Positions 1 through 11,172 of a stretch of DNA of 64,000 bases are shown here, one piece after another. This stretch comes from Holacanthus passer. Lineage: Eukaryota; Chordata; Actinopteri; Pomacanthidae. The first letter of the stretch is position 1. Every line of letters begins with the position of its first letter. The position numbers and the translations under genes were made by a program. Location: assembly GCA_025331565.1 (NCBI GenBank), contig JAFREQ010000067.1, positions 248,001 to 312,000 on the forward strand. The letters run 5' to 3'. The notes under the pieces are model-generated. The model saw only the letters and a list, made by a program, of their open reading frames with translations, was not told where the DNA came from and did no database searches.

Positions 1-545
1 TCATAATAGTGTTTGCTTTATTTTGTAATGAGCACCAGGACACAAGACTCATTCTTCATGGTGCTCGAGGACAGACTAACTACTGATACACTTGCAGGAT
101 TTTAGCACTTTCAAAAACACTGACGACTAAGTGTGGTACAGTCGAGATCGAGCTCATGCCTCCTACATTCAAACATGTCAAAATGTTTTAACCCCTTGAA
201 ACTGGAAGTCACCACAAATAAACTACATTGTAAAAACAGATTTTCTTGTTGCTCTGGTGGCCAAGAGGGGCAGCTGCACCGGCCGGGTCATGTGTGAAGT
301 GTTTAAGGTTTTAACAGCAGAAAAAAAAAAAAGACATACGACAAAATGCTGATATTTGTAGCTTGTATAGATGTAATAATTACTCTGATCACTCTGATAT
401 TGTTATTATTTATAATTGAAATAATTATTCCTATTAATGTTATTCTGATGATGATGATTATTAATGCTTGCTACAGATTTGACCAGTGGTTTACTCATTG
501 TTTATCCATCACACTGCAACATGAAATAAATTATTCTTTGAAAAA
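1..545 (+). other. possible 3' UTR end of a plus-strand gene to the left
   Basis: AT-rich non-coding sequence leads to AATAAA at 525-530, an A-run at 541-551 and a G/T-rich stretch at about 562-590. This arrangement is that of a cleavage and polyadenylation site. No coding sequence is visible here; the gene itself would lie outside the window. An A-rich chance match or a retroposed 3' end is also possible. Confidence 0.4.
525..530 (+). terminator. candidate poly(A) signal AATAAA
   Basis: The hexamer is about 10-15 nt before an A-run, with a G/T-rich region 30-60 nt downstream. It is the only plus-strand site near the left edge with all three parts. Confidence 0.4.
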
Positions 546-1225
546 AAAAAAGAGAGACGAGGTTGTTTCTAAGTGTGTGACTGTACTTTTCGCTGCTCTG
601 TTGGCGCTCAGCAGAGGTGCGGAGGGCGTTGACCGTTTGCATTCGCCTGCCCACACACACCAAATCGCCATCAACCCGAGCTGTAACTAGGCAACATGAT
701 GGCCACTTTAACTCCGTCCATGCCCTCCCCCTGTCTCCCTCTCTCCCTCTCGCTCTCTGGATTCTGTATAGAGGACATGTGATCCCTTGTTGTTGTTGCT
801 GATGAATTGAAAAGAGGAGCGCTGTGTGATTATTGTCAGCACAAAAGCCTCAAAAAGCTGCTGACGCCTAGATTAGCCAGTACAAAGACGCAGGGACAGA
901 CAAACACACACACACAAAAAGACATAGGTACAGACTCACACACACACAAAGGCACAAGGCCTGTCTGCCCTCGTTGCCCTACCATCCTTCTCACTCCTCT
1001 ATCCCTCCTTCATCACTGACATTACGCTCTCCTCTTCCACTTTTTTACCTCTCCTGTCTCCTCGTCGCTTCCTTTCTCAGAGGTATTATTTCTGTCCTCC
1101 TCTCACACCACTTACCTCCCCAACACTCACACACACACCGTGCCCTCTGTGTGCTGGCGCCAAACACCAACTGGCATCACACAACGCCAACCACCATCAC
1201 CAGCATGGGATAAAGTGCCAACGCG

Positions 1226-1236
<11 letters not shown>

Positions 1237-1260
<24 letters not shown>
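1237..1260. repeat. (CA)12 microsatellite
   Basis: Perfect CA run directly after a short CT run. Confidence 0.95.
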
Positions 1261-1261
<1 letters not shown>

Positions 1262-2221
1262 TAAATATGAAAACAAGGTGTGTCGAAACAAGACACGTCT
1301 GTGCTCAAGTTCAATCCAGCCGTGATATAGTAGCATTTATATGCAATAATGCAAATACTGCCAGAAGACCAATGTGGATAAAAGCACTAATAGCATGCCT
1401 AAAAGGTAAAGGTAGGCAAGCAGCCAATGAGACGCCTTCTTGAGTATTGTTTGATTTGATTGGCTCACAGTCAGAAGAGAGAGTTAGTTTTTATTTGGTT
1501 AACTAAAGTTGGTTTTGTTTAAATGATGAAATCCATTTAGAGGACATTTGTCTTATTAAGCAGATTGAGCTTGGGCCATGATCCAATTTCAACAGACTTT
1601 ATTTGTCAGCATCAAATTCAGCGCTTCCACCCACTCACTTTTTAGTACACAGCAATCCCCGGCCTCACATCAACATAAAAATAATTAAATGTCTTCCACT
1701 TCATCAGGTAGACAGACTTTAAATTTAGATAAGAAGAGAGCACTAGTATGAGATCGGCATGAGATATGAAGGAGTGGTATCAGGAGGGAAAAAGTTGGAT
1801 CGGTGCATTCCTACTCCACAGATATTGAGATACTAAATCATCCTTTTTAAGTAATTTAGGGAGTCTTTTGACAATCAGAGGTGGTAAAAAACAAATGTCA
1901 ACTAAAGTCTTAAGAGGTTTTTAACAAAGTTTGTGTCAAAGTTCTTTGCAGAAAACTACAGCAATCATCATCATCTAGTCATCTAATACACGCTGTTTCT
2001 CCAAGGTGTTATTGGTATGCATGTAAGCGTTTAACAACTCAGATTAATATAATAGTGAGACATTAACGAAACTGTTGCAGGGTTCAGCTTTAAGAACAAC
2101 AAAAAAAACACAGACAGGGAGAGATGAGGGGTGTCCTGTGCATTAGCTCATAATGCCAGAGCTTTTCATTAGAACAGGAGGGGCTGAACAGGAGGTGGGG
2201 TCACTCTTTGCTTGATACGAT

Positions 2222-2238
2222 CACACACACACACACAC

Positions 2239-2290
<52 letters not shown>
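2222..2290. repeat. (CA)n microsatellite, about 69 bp
   Basis: CA dinucleotides with one interruption (cta) near 2,239. Confidence 0.95.
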
Positions 2291-2291
<1 letters not shown>

Positions 2292-4266
2292 GTCTGCCCG
2301 TGAAAGCACATCTGAGCAGCGCAACAATAAAACAGCTGTGTTTGTGTTGGCCTGCTGATTGTTTCATTCTCAATCACGCCGTCATACGCACAAACACACT
2401 TACTGTCCGCAGAGATGGCGTGACAGTTATACATCTTGGATAATGGCTGCTATTACTATGGAGTAGGGAGAGAGTTTATTATGGAGGAAAATCTCTCCTC
2501 AACATAATTCTAATAGCTCTAACTGTCTTCTCTGTGTGGACTGTGGTGTGTGTGCGTGTGTTTCACTATGTTCACATATTGGTAGATGGATGTGATGGCC
2601 CGGGATGAGGGAGGAGCACAAGCTGACATCCGTAGCGACAAAAATCTGAATTTAAACAGTGAGAATAATCACAAAAACAGCCCGACTTCACTGTAGGAAT
2701 CGCATCAACTACAGCAAAGTTTGCATTTTTATTTTGGCAAAAAGTAGACGGATGATCAGGTTGCATCTGCTCACCTGCAAGACATTCATCTCTGTACGGC
2801 TCTGTACACCTTGCATTGTTTTTTAAGGGTTTCTTCAGGAAATATTCATGTCACACAGTTGTTAAGAAAGCTAAACCTAAAAGTGAGATGACTTTATATG
2901 AATGTCATATTTTTCAAGATATAAAAAAGGAAAGGTTGAACCAATCATTGCAAATCTTTAGCTTAATTATCGTGGGTTGTTTGGAGGTTGTAAACTGATT
3001 AATAGCTGGTTCATTAGGCGAATTTTTACAGAAGTAGGTTTTGCCGGCAGCAGCGCTTTGGGCTCAACCTCTGTTTATCGTCCACGTTTATTTTCAATAA
3101 CAGCTAAAAAGTGAAGCAAAGTGTTACTAAACTGAAGTTTTTCCCACACCTGAGCAAAACGTGATCACTGTGTAGAAAGTTCTGTGACAACTAGGAAAAG
3201 ACAAAGCTTTCAAACACTGTCCAGTAATGAATCGCTTAATCAATCGCTTTTTTAGCAGCTTTTCTTTTCTCCGAATTAATACTGAAACAGGCATTTTGTC
3301 CAGTGAAATCTGAAATCTGAAAATGAATCATAAACATCAGCTCAAGGATGTTCATTGCTCAGTCTTTGCATCTTCTGAACCTTAAAATTTGTTGTTAATA
3401 AAGACAAAGCAGTTGTAAAGTGCGTTTCTTTGTCTAGATTTTTTTCTGCTGCACACTGACAGAATTCATTATTCTGCCATTACTGTTTGATATAATAGCT
3501 TTCATTGTGTTTTCAAGCTGCTCGTGAGAAACCTCAGGGCACTGTCTGACCTCAGACTGACCTGAAAGTTAAATGCATCTCTAATTATGACTCATCTCAA
3601 CAAATCAACTTTAAAACATCATTCAAATAAACGACTGATTGAATCGGACCATCGCCGGTTGCAACGATCACTGTTGAACAGACTTTAATCAGCCAGCGCT
3701 GCAGGTTTATTTGCATCAGTTCTTTAAGATGGCACCCAGGTGAATGAAGCTAATTGTTATTTGGAACAGCTGCCCCGACAGCGTTTTCACTTCCTCCTCC
3801 CAGCACGCCCTGCATCCCTTCGTTTCTCCATCAGGTCGCGCTCCTCTTCCTCCTAATTCATGCATTCTCTTATCAAACCTACATCTTTGCATTTAGGATG
3901 TGATTCCTCTGTCTGTTATGTAATATGTCAGCCATTCACTCAACCATGTTTCCTTCTATCAATCCCTGATTTGTCAAAAAACATCCTTTCATTGCATCAT
4001 CAATCCATCTACTGATTTTTATCTTTTATCCATGATTCATTCAATTATCCATCCTTAAGTCAAAGAGTCCTTCCATACATCCTTCCATCTTCTTTCCACC
4101 CTCCCTCCTAACTGATTTCCTCCTCCCTCGTTCCTCCCTCCATCCCTCCTTCCATCAGCGGTCTGTTCGCTAATCAAACACCATCTGTCCTTCCATCCCC
4201 AACCTGTCAGGAACAGCTGCCAGCCGCTCTCTTAACAACACTTTTAACAACCCTGCCGCATCTTCC

Positions 4267-4327
4267 ACGGCCCGCCGCCGCCACCACCGGGCGGACGTCG
4301 CCGACGAGGGCCGCCGCCTCCTTTACG
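4267..4327. other. CpG-dense patch
   Basis: About 13 CpG dinucleotides in 60 bp (ccgccgccg units and several acg or tcg steps) inside AT-rich, CpG-poor flanks. It is too short for a standard CpG island. It could be an unmethylated regulatory element or a simple expansion. Confidence 0.6.
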
Positions 4328-4879
4328 GGCACAAACAGACACATGTGCAATCAGTGGCGTAGGAAACCGTGCATGTGTAGCCTATTAGAGTGCATCAGGG
4401 TGTGAGAGTCGCAAAGGGGAGAAGAAACTGTGAAGAAGAATGAAAATGTGGATGAGAAGAAAGAAAAACTTCTACTGGCCTCCAGTTGAACCTAAGTAGC
4501 ACCATTAGGAACCACGGGCAAAGTAAATACAATTATTCCAGAGAAAGAGGAGTAACGAGCTAGCAGAAGGTATAAACGGAGAGATAAAACAAAGAAGAGA
4601 TGGCGCTTGGTAAACGAGTGGAAGTCTAAATAGTAATCAAGGGAAGAATCAGCCGCCTGCTCAAAAAGGGGTTTAGAGCTAATGGTGGGAAGTAAAAGCT
4701 CCCAACACAAACACACAAGAACACAATTTCACACACAAGTACAGAACAATCACCACTCACACACTAACATAAGAATACAATCATCTTAAACTCACTCACA
4801 CATAATAGTTTCCTCACACATTTAATACGATCATCCCTCACCGACACGCATCGCAAATATAATCACTTACCAATGCACG

Positions 4880-4881
<2 letters not shown>

Positions 4882-4921
<40 letters not shown>
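4882..4921. repeat. (CA)20 microsatellite
   Basis: Uninterrupted 40-bp CA run. Confidence 0.95.
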
Positions 4922-4923
<2 letters not shown>

Positions 4924-5059
4924 CGCTGCACAAAACCGCACTGCTGTTGTCGCGAACATGCCAAGACATTTTCAAGTGTTATATCCTGAGGAACTTCCCC
5001 AACCAATCATTGGTACATAGGCCAGATGTTCACTGGTGCTTCAATGCAATGTTCTCCTG

Positions 5060-5060
<1 letters not shown>

Positions 5061-5093
<33 letters not shown>
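5061..5093. repeat. (CA)16 microsatellite
   Basis: Uninterrupted CA run 140 bp from the previous one. Confidence 0.95.
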
Positions 5094-5095
<2 letters not shown>

Positions 5096-6770
5096 AGTAA
5101 CACAGGCTGGCATCTTTGTCTCTGTCTCCCTTTACGCATATGAGCATTTGATATGAGGCCGAAACGCCAAGACTGCACTTTTTCATCACACAAAGGGGAA
5201 GAGAAAAAAGGGGTGAGGAGGGGAGAGAGACATAAAGGAGGCAGAGGAGAGAAAGCCAGAGTGATGCAAGACAAGATAAATAAAAAGGAGTGGATAAAAG
5301 AATGTGAGACGAATGGCATCACACAATTAGTGAATGCAGCCGCAGTGGAGCATAAAGGTGCTGCAGGTGAGTCATAACGCCTCATCATGCCACCTAGTGG
5401 GAAAGTTTACATACTTACATGAGGTTTGTTAATAGTTGTCATGTATCTCTTTCTCTCATTTAAATGTGCAGCAGAGAAGAAGATTTCCACATCTATCACA
5501 ATACTTTTTCATTTCCATCTTTTACAGTTTCAAAAAAACAAAACAGGACAAGGGCCTGAAGCAAAAGTCTGGGCCCCCTAACTCAAACTGTTTGGCAAGT
5601 ATCATAGCTTTTAAATGCTTTTTGTAGCCAGTTAAGAGTCTTTAAATTCTTGTTTGGGGGATTTTCACTGATTCTTCCTGCAAAATCCTTCTGGTACTGT
5701 GAGATTCTTGGGCTTTCTTGCATGCACTGCTCTTTTGAGATTTTTGATGATGCTTAGTTCGGCGGACTGTGAGGCCAAAACTTTCAGCTTGCACCTCTTG
5801 AAGTCGTGCAAAACAATACACTAATGATGCTAAAAATGTAAAAGAATGTTTCATCTTTAAGCCTTTTGGAGATCAGTTCATCTTCTCTTCACTTAAATAA
5901 TCACAGTAACAAAAATTTTGTCTTCTTCGTGTCAATGTATGGCGACAACTGGCTGAAGAAAATTGGCCACAGATCAACTTCTTCTTGCAGCTTTCTGCAT
6001 CCACTCAGATTTACGTGCCTCCTCTTCTCTTACTGATTTAATTTAATGAACAATAGTCTCTGCCATTTGCGACAAAAAAGATGAAAAGTGGATTTATTCA
6101 CAGCTTCTCTTTGCTTCAAAGAAAACTGGAATTAATTTATTGAAAATGATGTTTCGAGGACACCTGCATCTTTTGTTGCAGTCAGTGCTTTTCAATTAAT
6201 GCGACCTGATACTCAATAGGTGTGTAAAGTCATTAAAACAATGTCATATTGTCAAAGACAACCCCAAAGCAGTGGAAATAGCTGAAAAATGACTTACTAG
6301 TAAAAGACTTTTTGGCAGGAGACCACTACAAAGATGCAATCAAAGGCTCCAATGTAGATTTGCGGTGGCATTATAAAAGTTTGCAGCTCATGCATTAGTC
6401 TCTAAAATCAAAGCTTTTAAACTTTCATTCATCAAAGGTTCTGTTGCGTGTTATCAGACATCCTGAGGGCAGCGACTGGACACCCCGCGATGGTAAAACT
6501 CAGCCAGCAGAGAGAGGAGACTTCTGGTGTGGGAATCAATACAAGCTCACACAGGGCAGATACAGGGGGCTCACACACACACATTAATACATGCTTACAG
6601 ACACACACACTTTCAGCATTTGCTCGGGCACACACACTTTGAGAGGGAGCGTGTCGGCCACGTGTCTCCTGTCCAATAAGGGCATTTAAGTCTGTCAATA
6701 AGAGCCTTTCAAGAATACCAGGGGTTCTATCTACTGACACACATGAGGACAGATAATACACCCTCATCTG

Positions 6771-6791
6771 CACACACACACACACACACAC
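6771..6791. repeat. (CA)10 microsatellite
   Basis: Uninterrupted CA run. Shorter CA runs also lie at about 6,571-6,660. Confidence 0.9.
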
Positions 6792-7779
6792 TAACCTCCC
6801 CCTCTCACTTTGTCCTTTAACCAGACAAAAATGGAGTGAAGCCTGGGGCCGTTCCATTTTAATCCACATCGCCCACCTCTCCTGACATCCCCCGACTCAC
6901 ACGTTTTTATGTTTCCTCCCCTCTTTGTCTCATCTTTCTTACTTTTTTCCCGTTCCCCGTCTTTTGTATTTTGTCCCCGGTTATGAAATCAAAGTTTGAA
7001 GCATGGATCAGCTCATTCTTAACTATTTGTTCAAAGCTAATGTGTCAGATTCAAGTGATGAGTTTTGATGATGGATCTGATTTTCATTTTCAATGATTAC
7101 ATTTTAATAATATATAATAAAAAGGATGCAAAAGTCTGGGCTGCAACAACCTAAATGAGAGGCAACTGTGTAAGAAACTGATCCTGTCAAAAGAACAGCA
7201 AAATCTGGCCTTGGATAAAATGATTACAAATGAATATTCAGTCCACTGAAGTGTCCTTGAGCAAGCTAGCAAATCCAGTTCAGGGCTACTCTTCTATGAT
7301 GGTCGTGAGGAAAACAAAAAAAGAAGTCCCTTCATGGCTGAAGAAAGAATCACATCAGAAGTAGAGGTTAATGTGATGGGATGATAAATTACAATGGGGG
7401 AAAAATCCCATCAAAACAAGTCATTGTTGTAAAATGTCATTAATTCATTAAAACGTTGGAACGTTGTGAGTCAAATAGCCTCAAAAATAGCCACTGCTGC
7501 TCCAAAATGAGAGAGGAACAATTGCTGATGTCAAGTTTGCTGCTACTACACAAGTAGGAAAGCAACGGTGACTGCTGGAATTCAAGCAACAAATAGGCAG
7601 AAGTCAATCATACAACCTAAAACAAAATCACAACCTGAAGCTTCATGTGTGATACAAGACATTACAAGATATTAAACCATTCTGATCAGTTGTGCATTTG
7701 CACCAAAGTAGTTGTATATCACCTGAAAACAGTCCTTAGTCTGCAACTTATGAGTATTGAAAAGTAAAACTTTTTTTTA

Positions 7780-7870
7780 AACATTATTAATTTGCAAAGA
7801 GAGAGAAGAAGCAAATCCTCACAACTGGAGAAGCTGGAACCAGACAATGACTTAACGAACTATTCAGACT
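7780..7870 (+). repeat. fragment of a dispersed teleost repeat
   Basis: It contains gcaaatcctcac, gagaagctggaaccag and aatgacttaa. These are in the order of the middle and end of a dispersed repeat I recognise from many fish genomes. Other pieces of the same repeat occur in this window. Confidence 0.55.
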
Positions 7871-8914
7871 CCAAACCACTTTATTTTTGCTCCCAACAGC
7901 TCAAACTTAGATGCGTGAACCAGAATGGAACCAGTTCTCCGTTGGTGGAAAAAGGGTGTTAGTATGTTTAACTTGGTTTGAGAGTTCAGGCGTCAACTCT
8001 AGTCTGTTTTACATCCCTGCATGTTGTACATTCTGATTGAAAGCAACCCTCAGCGCAGATCTTCAGACTGCTCGTGGATAAAACATGTATGTGACCGAAG
8101 ACAAACTTGACACGTGGAGCAGCTGCGTGTGCGTTACATGTTCTGAGTCTCTTAAGCTCAGTGTGTGCGTTGTCCTCTTGTTAAGACCTCGAGCGGGCCA
8201 AGGAATTTCATTTATCAAGAAATGGATAGGGCTCCTAGAAGAGGCCTCTTCAGAAACACACACACATACTATAAATAACTACATGACATGCTGGGCATTG
8301 TCGGAGAGCAACTGCTTGCTAGTGGATGGAAAAGGTGGGAGAGCAGATTCATGGCGGAGAGAAAAAGACAGTTCGGAATAAAGGTGGGAGAAAGAATATG
8401 AACATGTGGTTTATAAGTGGCATGAAAGATGCAGAGGGGAAGAATCTCAGGCCTCCTGTGCTCGTCTGTCCACACACAAACCGACTACAAATAAGCTGGT
8501 GCGGTTTCTTTGAACATGCAGCGGTCAAGGTTCACTGGCAGGTCAGCTGGTGGACTGGGCGAACACAACATGGAAAATAAAACATACACAGAGACAAAGA
8601 CACTTGTGGACAGCTGTCAGTTGGCGGCTAAGCAGGTCTGAGGTGAAACAATGGGGCTGAAGGAGAACACCAAAGAGTTTTATTGGGGTTAAAACAAGGT
8701 TAAGCTCTCAGATTGGCATGTGCAGTGGTAAATCAGCCTGAGACATGCCAAGAATCTTATGTGTGTTTATAATACGCAAACATCCTCCAGCACCAATTCT
8801 TTTTACAGTTACTGCGAACGTTACGAGACACTGAGGAATTCCCCGTGTCTGGCTCCAAACACTGAAGGCTTCAATAGTAGAAAGACTAGAAATTTATGTC
8901 AGCAATGAGAATAG

Positions 8915-9060
8915 AATAGAGCTGCAACAACAATTATTTTCAGTATCAATTAATCTGGATATTTTCTTGACTTATTGATTAGTTTTTTGGTCTGTAAAAC
9001 GTCAGCAAACAATGAGAAATGGTTGTCTCATGTACCAAAAATAATCTAGTCACAAAAGGC
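8915..9060 (+). repeat. dispersed teleost repeat, head part
   Basis: It begins agctgcaacaacaatta, continues with att/aat-rich sequence, then ggtctgtaaaacgtcagcaaa. This matches the head of the same repeat family seen at 57.8, 58.9 and 60.1 kb. Confidence 0.55.
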
Positions 9061-10389
9061 AAAAAGAGCGGCAAAATATTCTGAAATTAGATGAAGACAA
9101 AATCATCAATCAAATGTTTGCTCTAGTTAAATTTATGTTATGTCCACTCACGACCTGCACACACACTTTCCGAAACACCACCACAGCAAAGAAGTCCAAT
9201 AAAAGTAATAAACTCAAACAGCGTAACATTTGCAGCGTAACATTTAAGTATTTTGTAGCCACATGAGTAAACTTTTGTTTCAAATATTTACCTGATTCCC
9301 TTCTATCTATCTTCTATCTAGATCTACACTTTTCTTTGGACATGACTGGAACCTGACGGACAACAAGTCAAGAATTGGACATTTATTTTTCTCTGATTTG
9401 ACTGACAAATCTTTTACCAGATTCAATATTTCAAAATCCACTTTTGAGAATAAAACCAATTGTCTCTGGTTTGAATTTGTTGCAACAAAAATCACTGAGC
9501 ATGGAGTTTAATCTTGTTGTAATTAAATTTACTTCAGACATTTGTTCTTATTTTACATTAAAATCCAGTACTTGTCTTACTATTGGATCTCTATCACTTT
9601 GCAGCGAGTTTGACAGAACATCTGACCAAAAAAATGAAAAAAAAAAAAAGGATGCACAGTGCCTGTTGAAATGAAAACACACACTAATCAATTAGACATT
9701 GTTTATCCGTAACAATACGCTCCAGGGTTTTTCTATTCAAAGCCTCTTACGCTGCCTGTTGCACTGTATAATACAGCCGGGCACGGTGCAGCACATTACC
9801 ATGCAATGCTCTTTTACTGCCCCCTGCCTTTTCTTGCACAAGTCCAGATGAGATTGAGAGAGCAAAGTCAGAGAGTGAGACAGGAAAGACAGACCAAAGG
9901 CAGAATCTAGGCCTCTGAATAAGGATAATAGAGACAAACATATGATGATAATGAAATGTTGGGGAAACATTTGGAAGATTACGGCTTTAAGGATCACAAC
10001 AGGAGAAGAGTGGAAAGGAGAGTGAAATTAAATAGACTGGATCAAGTTGACAACTGGAGTTCAAAAAATGTCTAAAAAGCAATTTTCATTATATGTACAA
10101 CAATTAGTTTTTTGACTATTGGTTTTAGTCACAGAAGTGTTTCAGCACATACAGAGCACACAGTTATTATCATTTTAGTATAAAGGAATTCAACCTGTAC
10201 AACTTGATGCAAACCTCAGATTCTGTTCTTACTTTAGCAAACTATATAAGTTTTTGCTTGTAGAAAAATTCAAAAAGACAGTCCTGACGAAAAAACTGCT
10301 GTTGTCTCAACATTAATTTCTCCAGCTGTCAAGTTTCAAAGGTGAAGACAGGCACTGCACTAAAAGACAGAACACATGTCAAGAATTAC

Positions 10390-10405
10390 AAAAAAAAAAA
10401 AAAAA
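10390..10405. repeat. poly(A) run
   Basis: About 16 consecutive A. No retroposed body could be recognised to its left. Confidence 0.8.
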
Positions 10406-10525
10406 TCATAAATATAATCTGAGTTTAAGGATTTGGTGAGCGGAGAACATAATCTCCCCAAAGACCACACAGCCTTCTTCTACTAATCCCACTCTTCCCC
10501 CTCCATCTTCAGACCTCAAGCCTGA

Positions 10526-10529
<4 letters not shown>

Positions 10530-10570
<41 letters not shown>
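10530..10570. repeat. (CA)20 microsatellite
   Basis: Uninterrupted CA run of about 40 bp. Confidence 0.95.
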
Positions 10571-10573
<3 letters not shown>

Positions 10574-11131
10574 GCCGTTTCCATCGAGTCATCTATCAAA
10601 TAAACATCTGACTTATTTTATATAAATTATTTTAAAGTTTCTTATAAGAATCAAGAGTTCAAATCACTTTCAATATTTGAGTTTTTTAGCTACAATCATA
10701 TCAAACATGTTGACTGACTTTCTGAATCTCATTCTGTGGTTTCTAATCGTTACCAGAAATTTGAACTGAAAACTCAGTCGGGCTTTTCCATCATGTTTTC
10801 TATATTGTTTTGCACCATTCAAGGTTTGACTCTTTCATTGTGTTAACTCATTGCATCTTCTTCTGCAATGTTTCAATGGCACCCGACTAAAGAATCCAAC
10901 TCACATAAGTGGATGAAAACAAGTATTCATTCTGGTTTTCTTTTGCCTGGAAATTTGAAATTCAGTGAAAATTTGCGCTAGAAGTGGATGGAAACCTTGC
11001 TCATGTTACAAAGAGATAAAAAAGAAATTTGGAGTTTGTGAATCAACAAATAGTGCAAATAAAAGATGTGGAAGACAATACTGCAAATCTGAACAGAAGG
11101 TACTGAAGATCAAGCGTGCACCCATTCGTTG

Positions 11132-11135
<4 letters not shown>

Positions 11136-11172
<37 letters not shown>
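11136..11172. repeat. (CT)n(CA)n compound microsatellite
   Basis: A CT run passes directly into a CA run. Confidence 0.9.

Larger units (their letters stand above)
546..4880. other. non-coding interval, no gene seen
   Basis: Pyrimidine-rich DNA at about 700-1,130, CA repeats at 1,237 and 2,222, C/T-rich sequence with tccatcc-like units at about 3,830-4,200, and a CpG-dense patch near 4,267-4,327. The short open frames have no recognisable domain, splice context or codon pattern. Confidence 0.7.
5094..10530. other. non-coding interval, no gene seen
   Basis: Apart from the repeats listed separately (6,771; 7,780-7,870; 8,915-9,060) this is unremarkable AT-rich sequence. Purine-rich DNA occurs at about 5,180-5,300. 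No open frame here has a recognisable domain or splice context. Confidence 0.7.

Noticed and set aside
6432..6869. 145-residue minus-strand open frame
   Set aside because: It spans CA repeats and is rich in Cys/Val from gtgtgt translation, with no recognisable domain.
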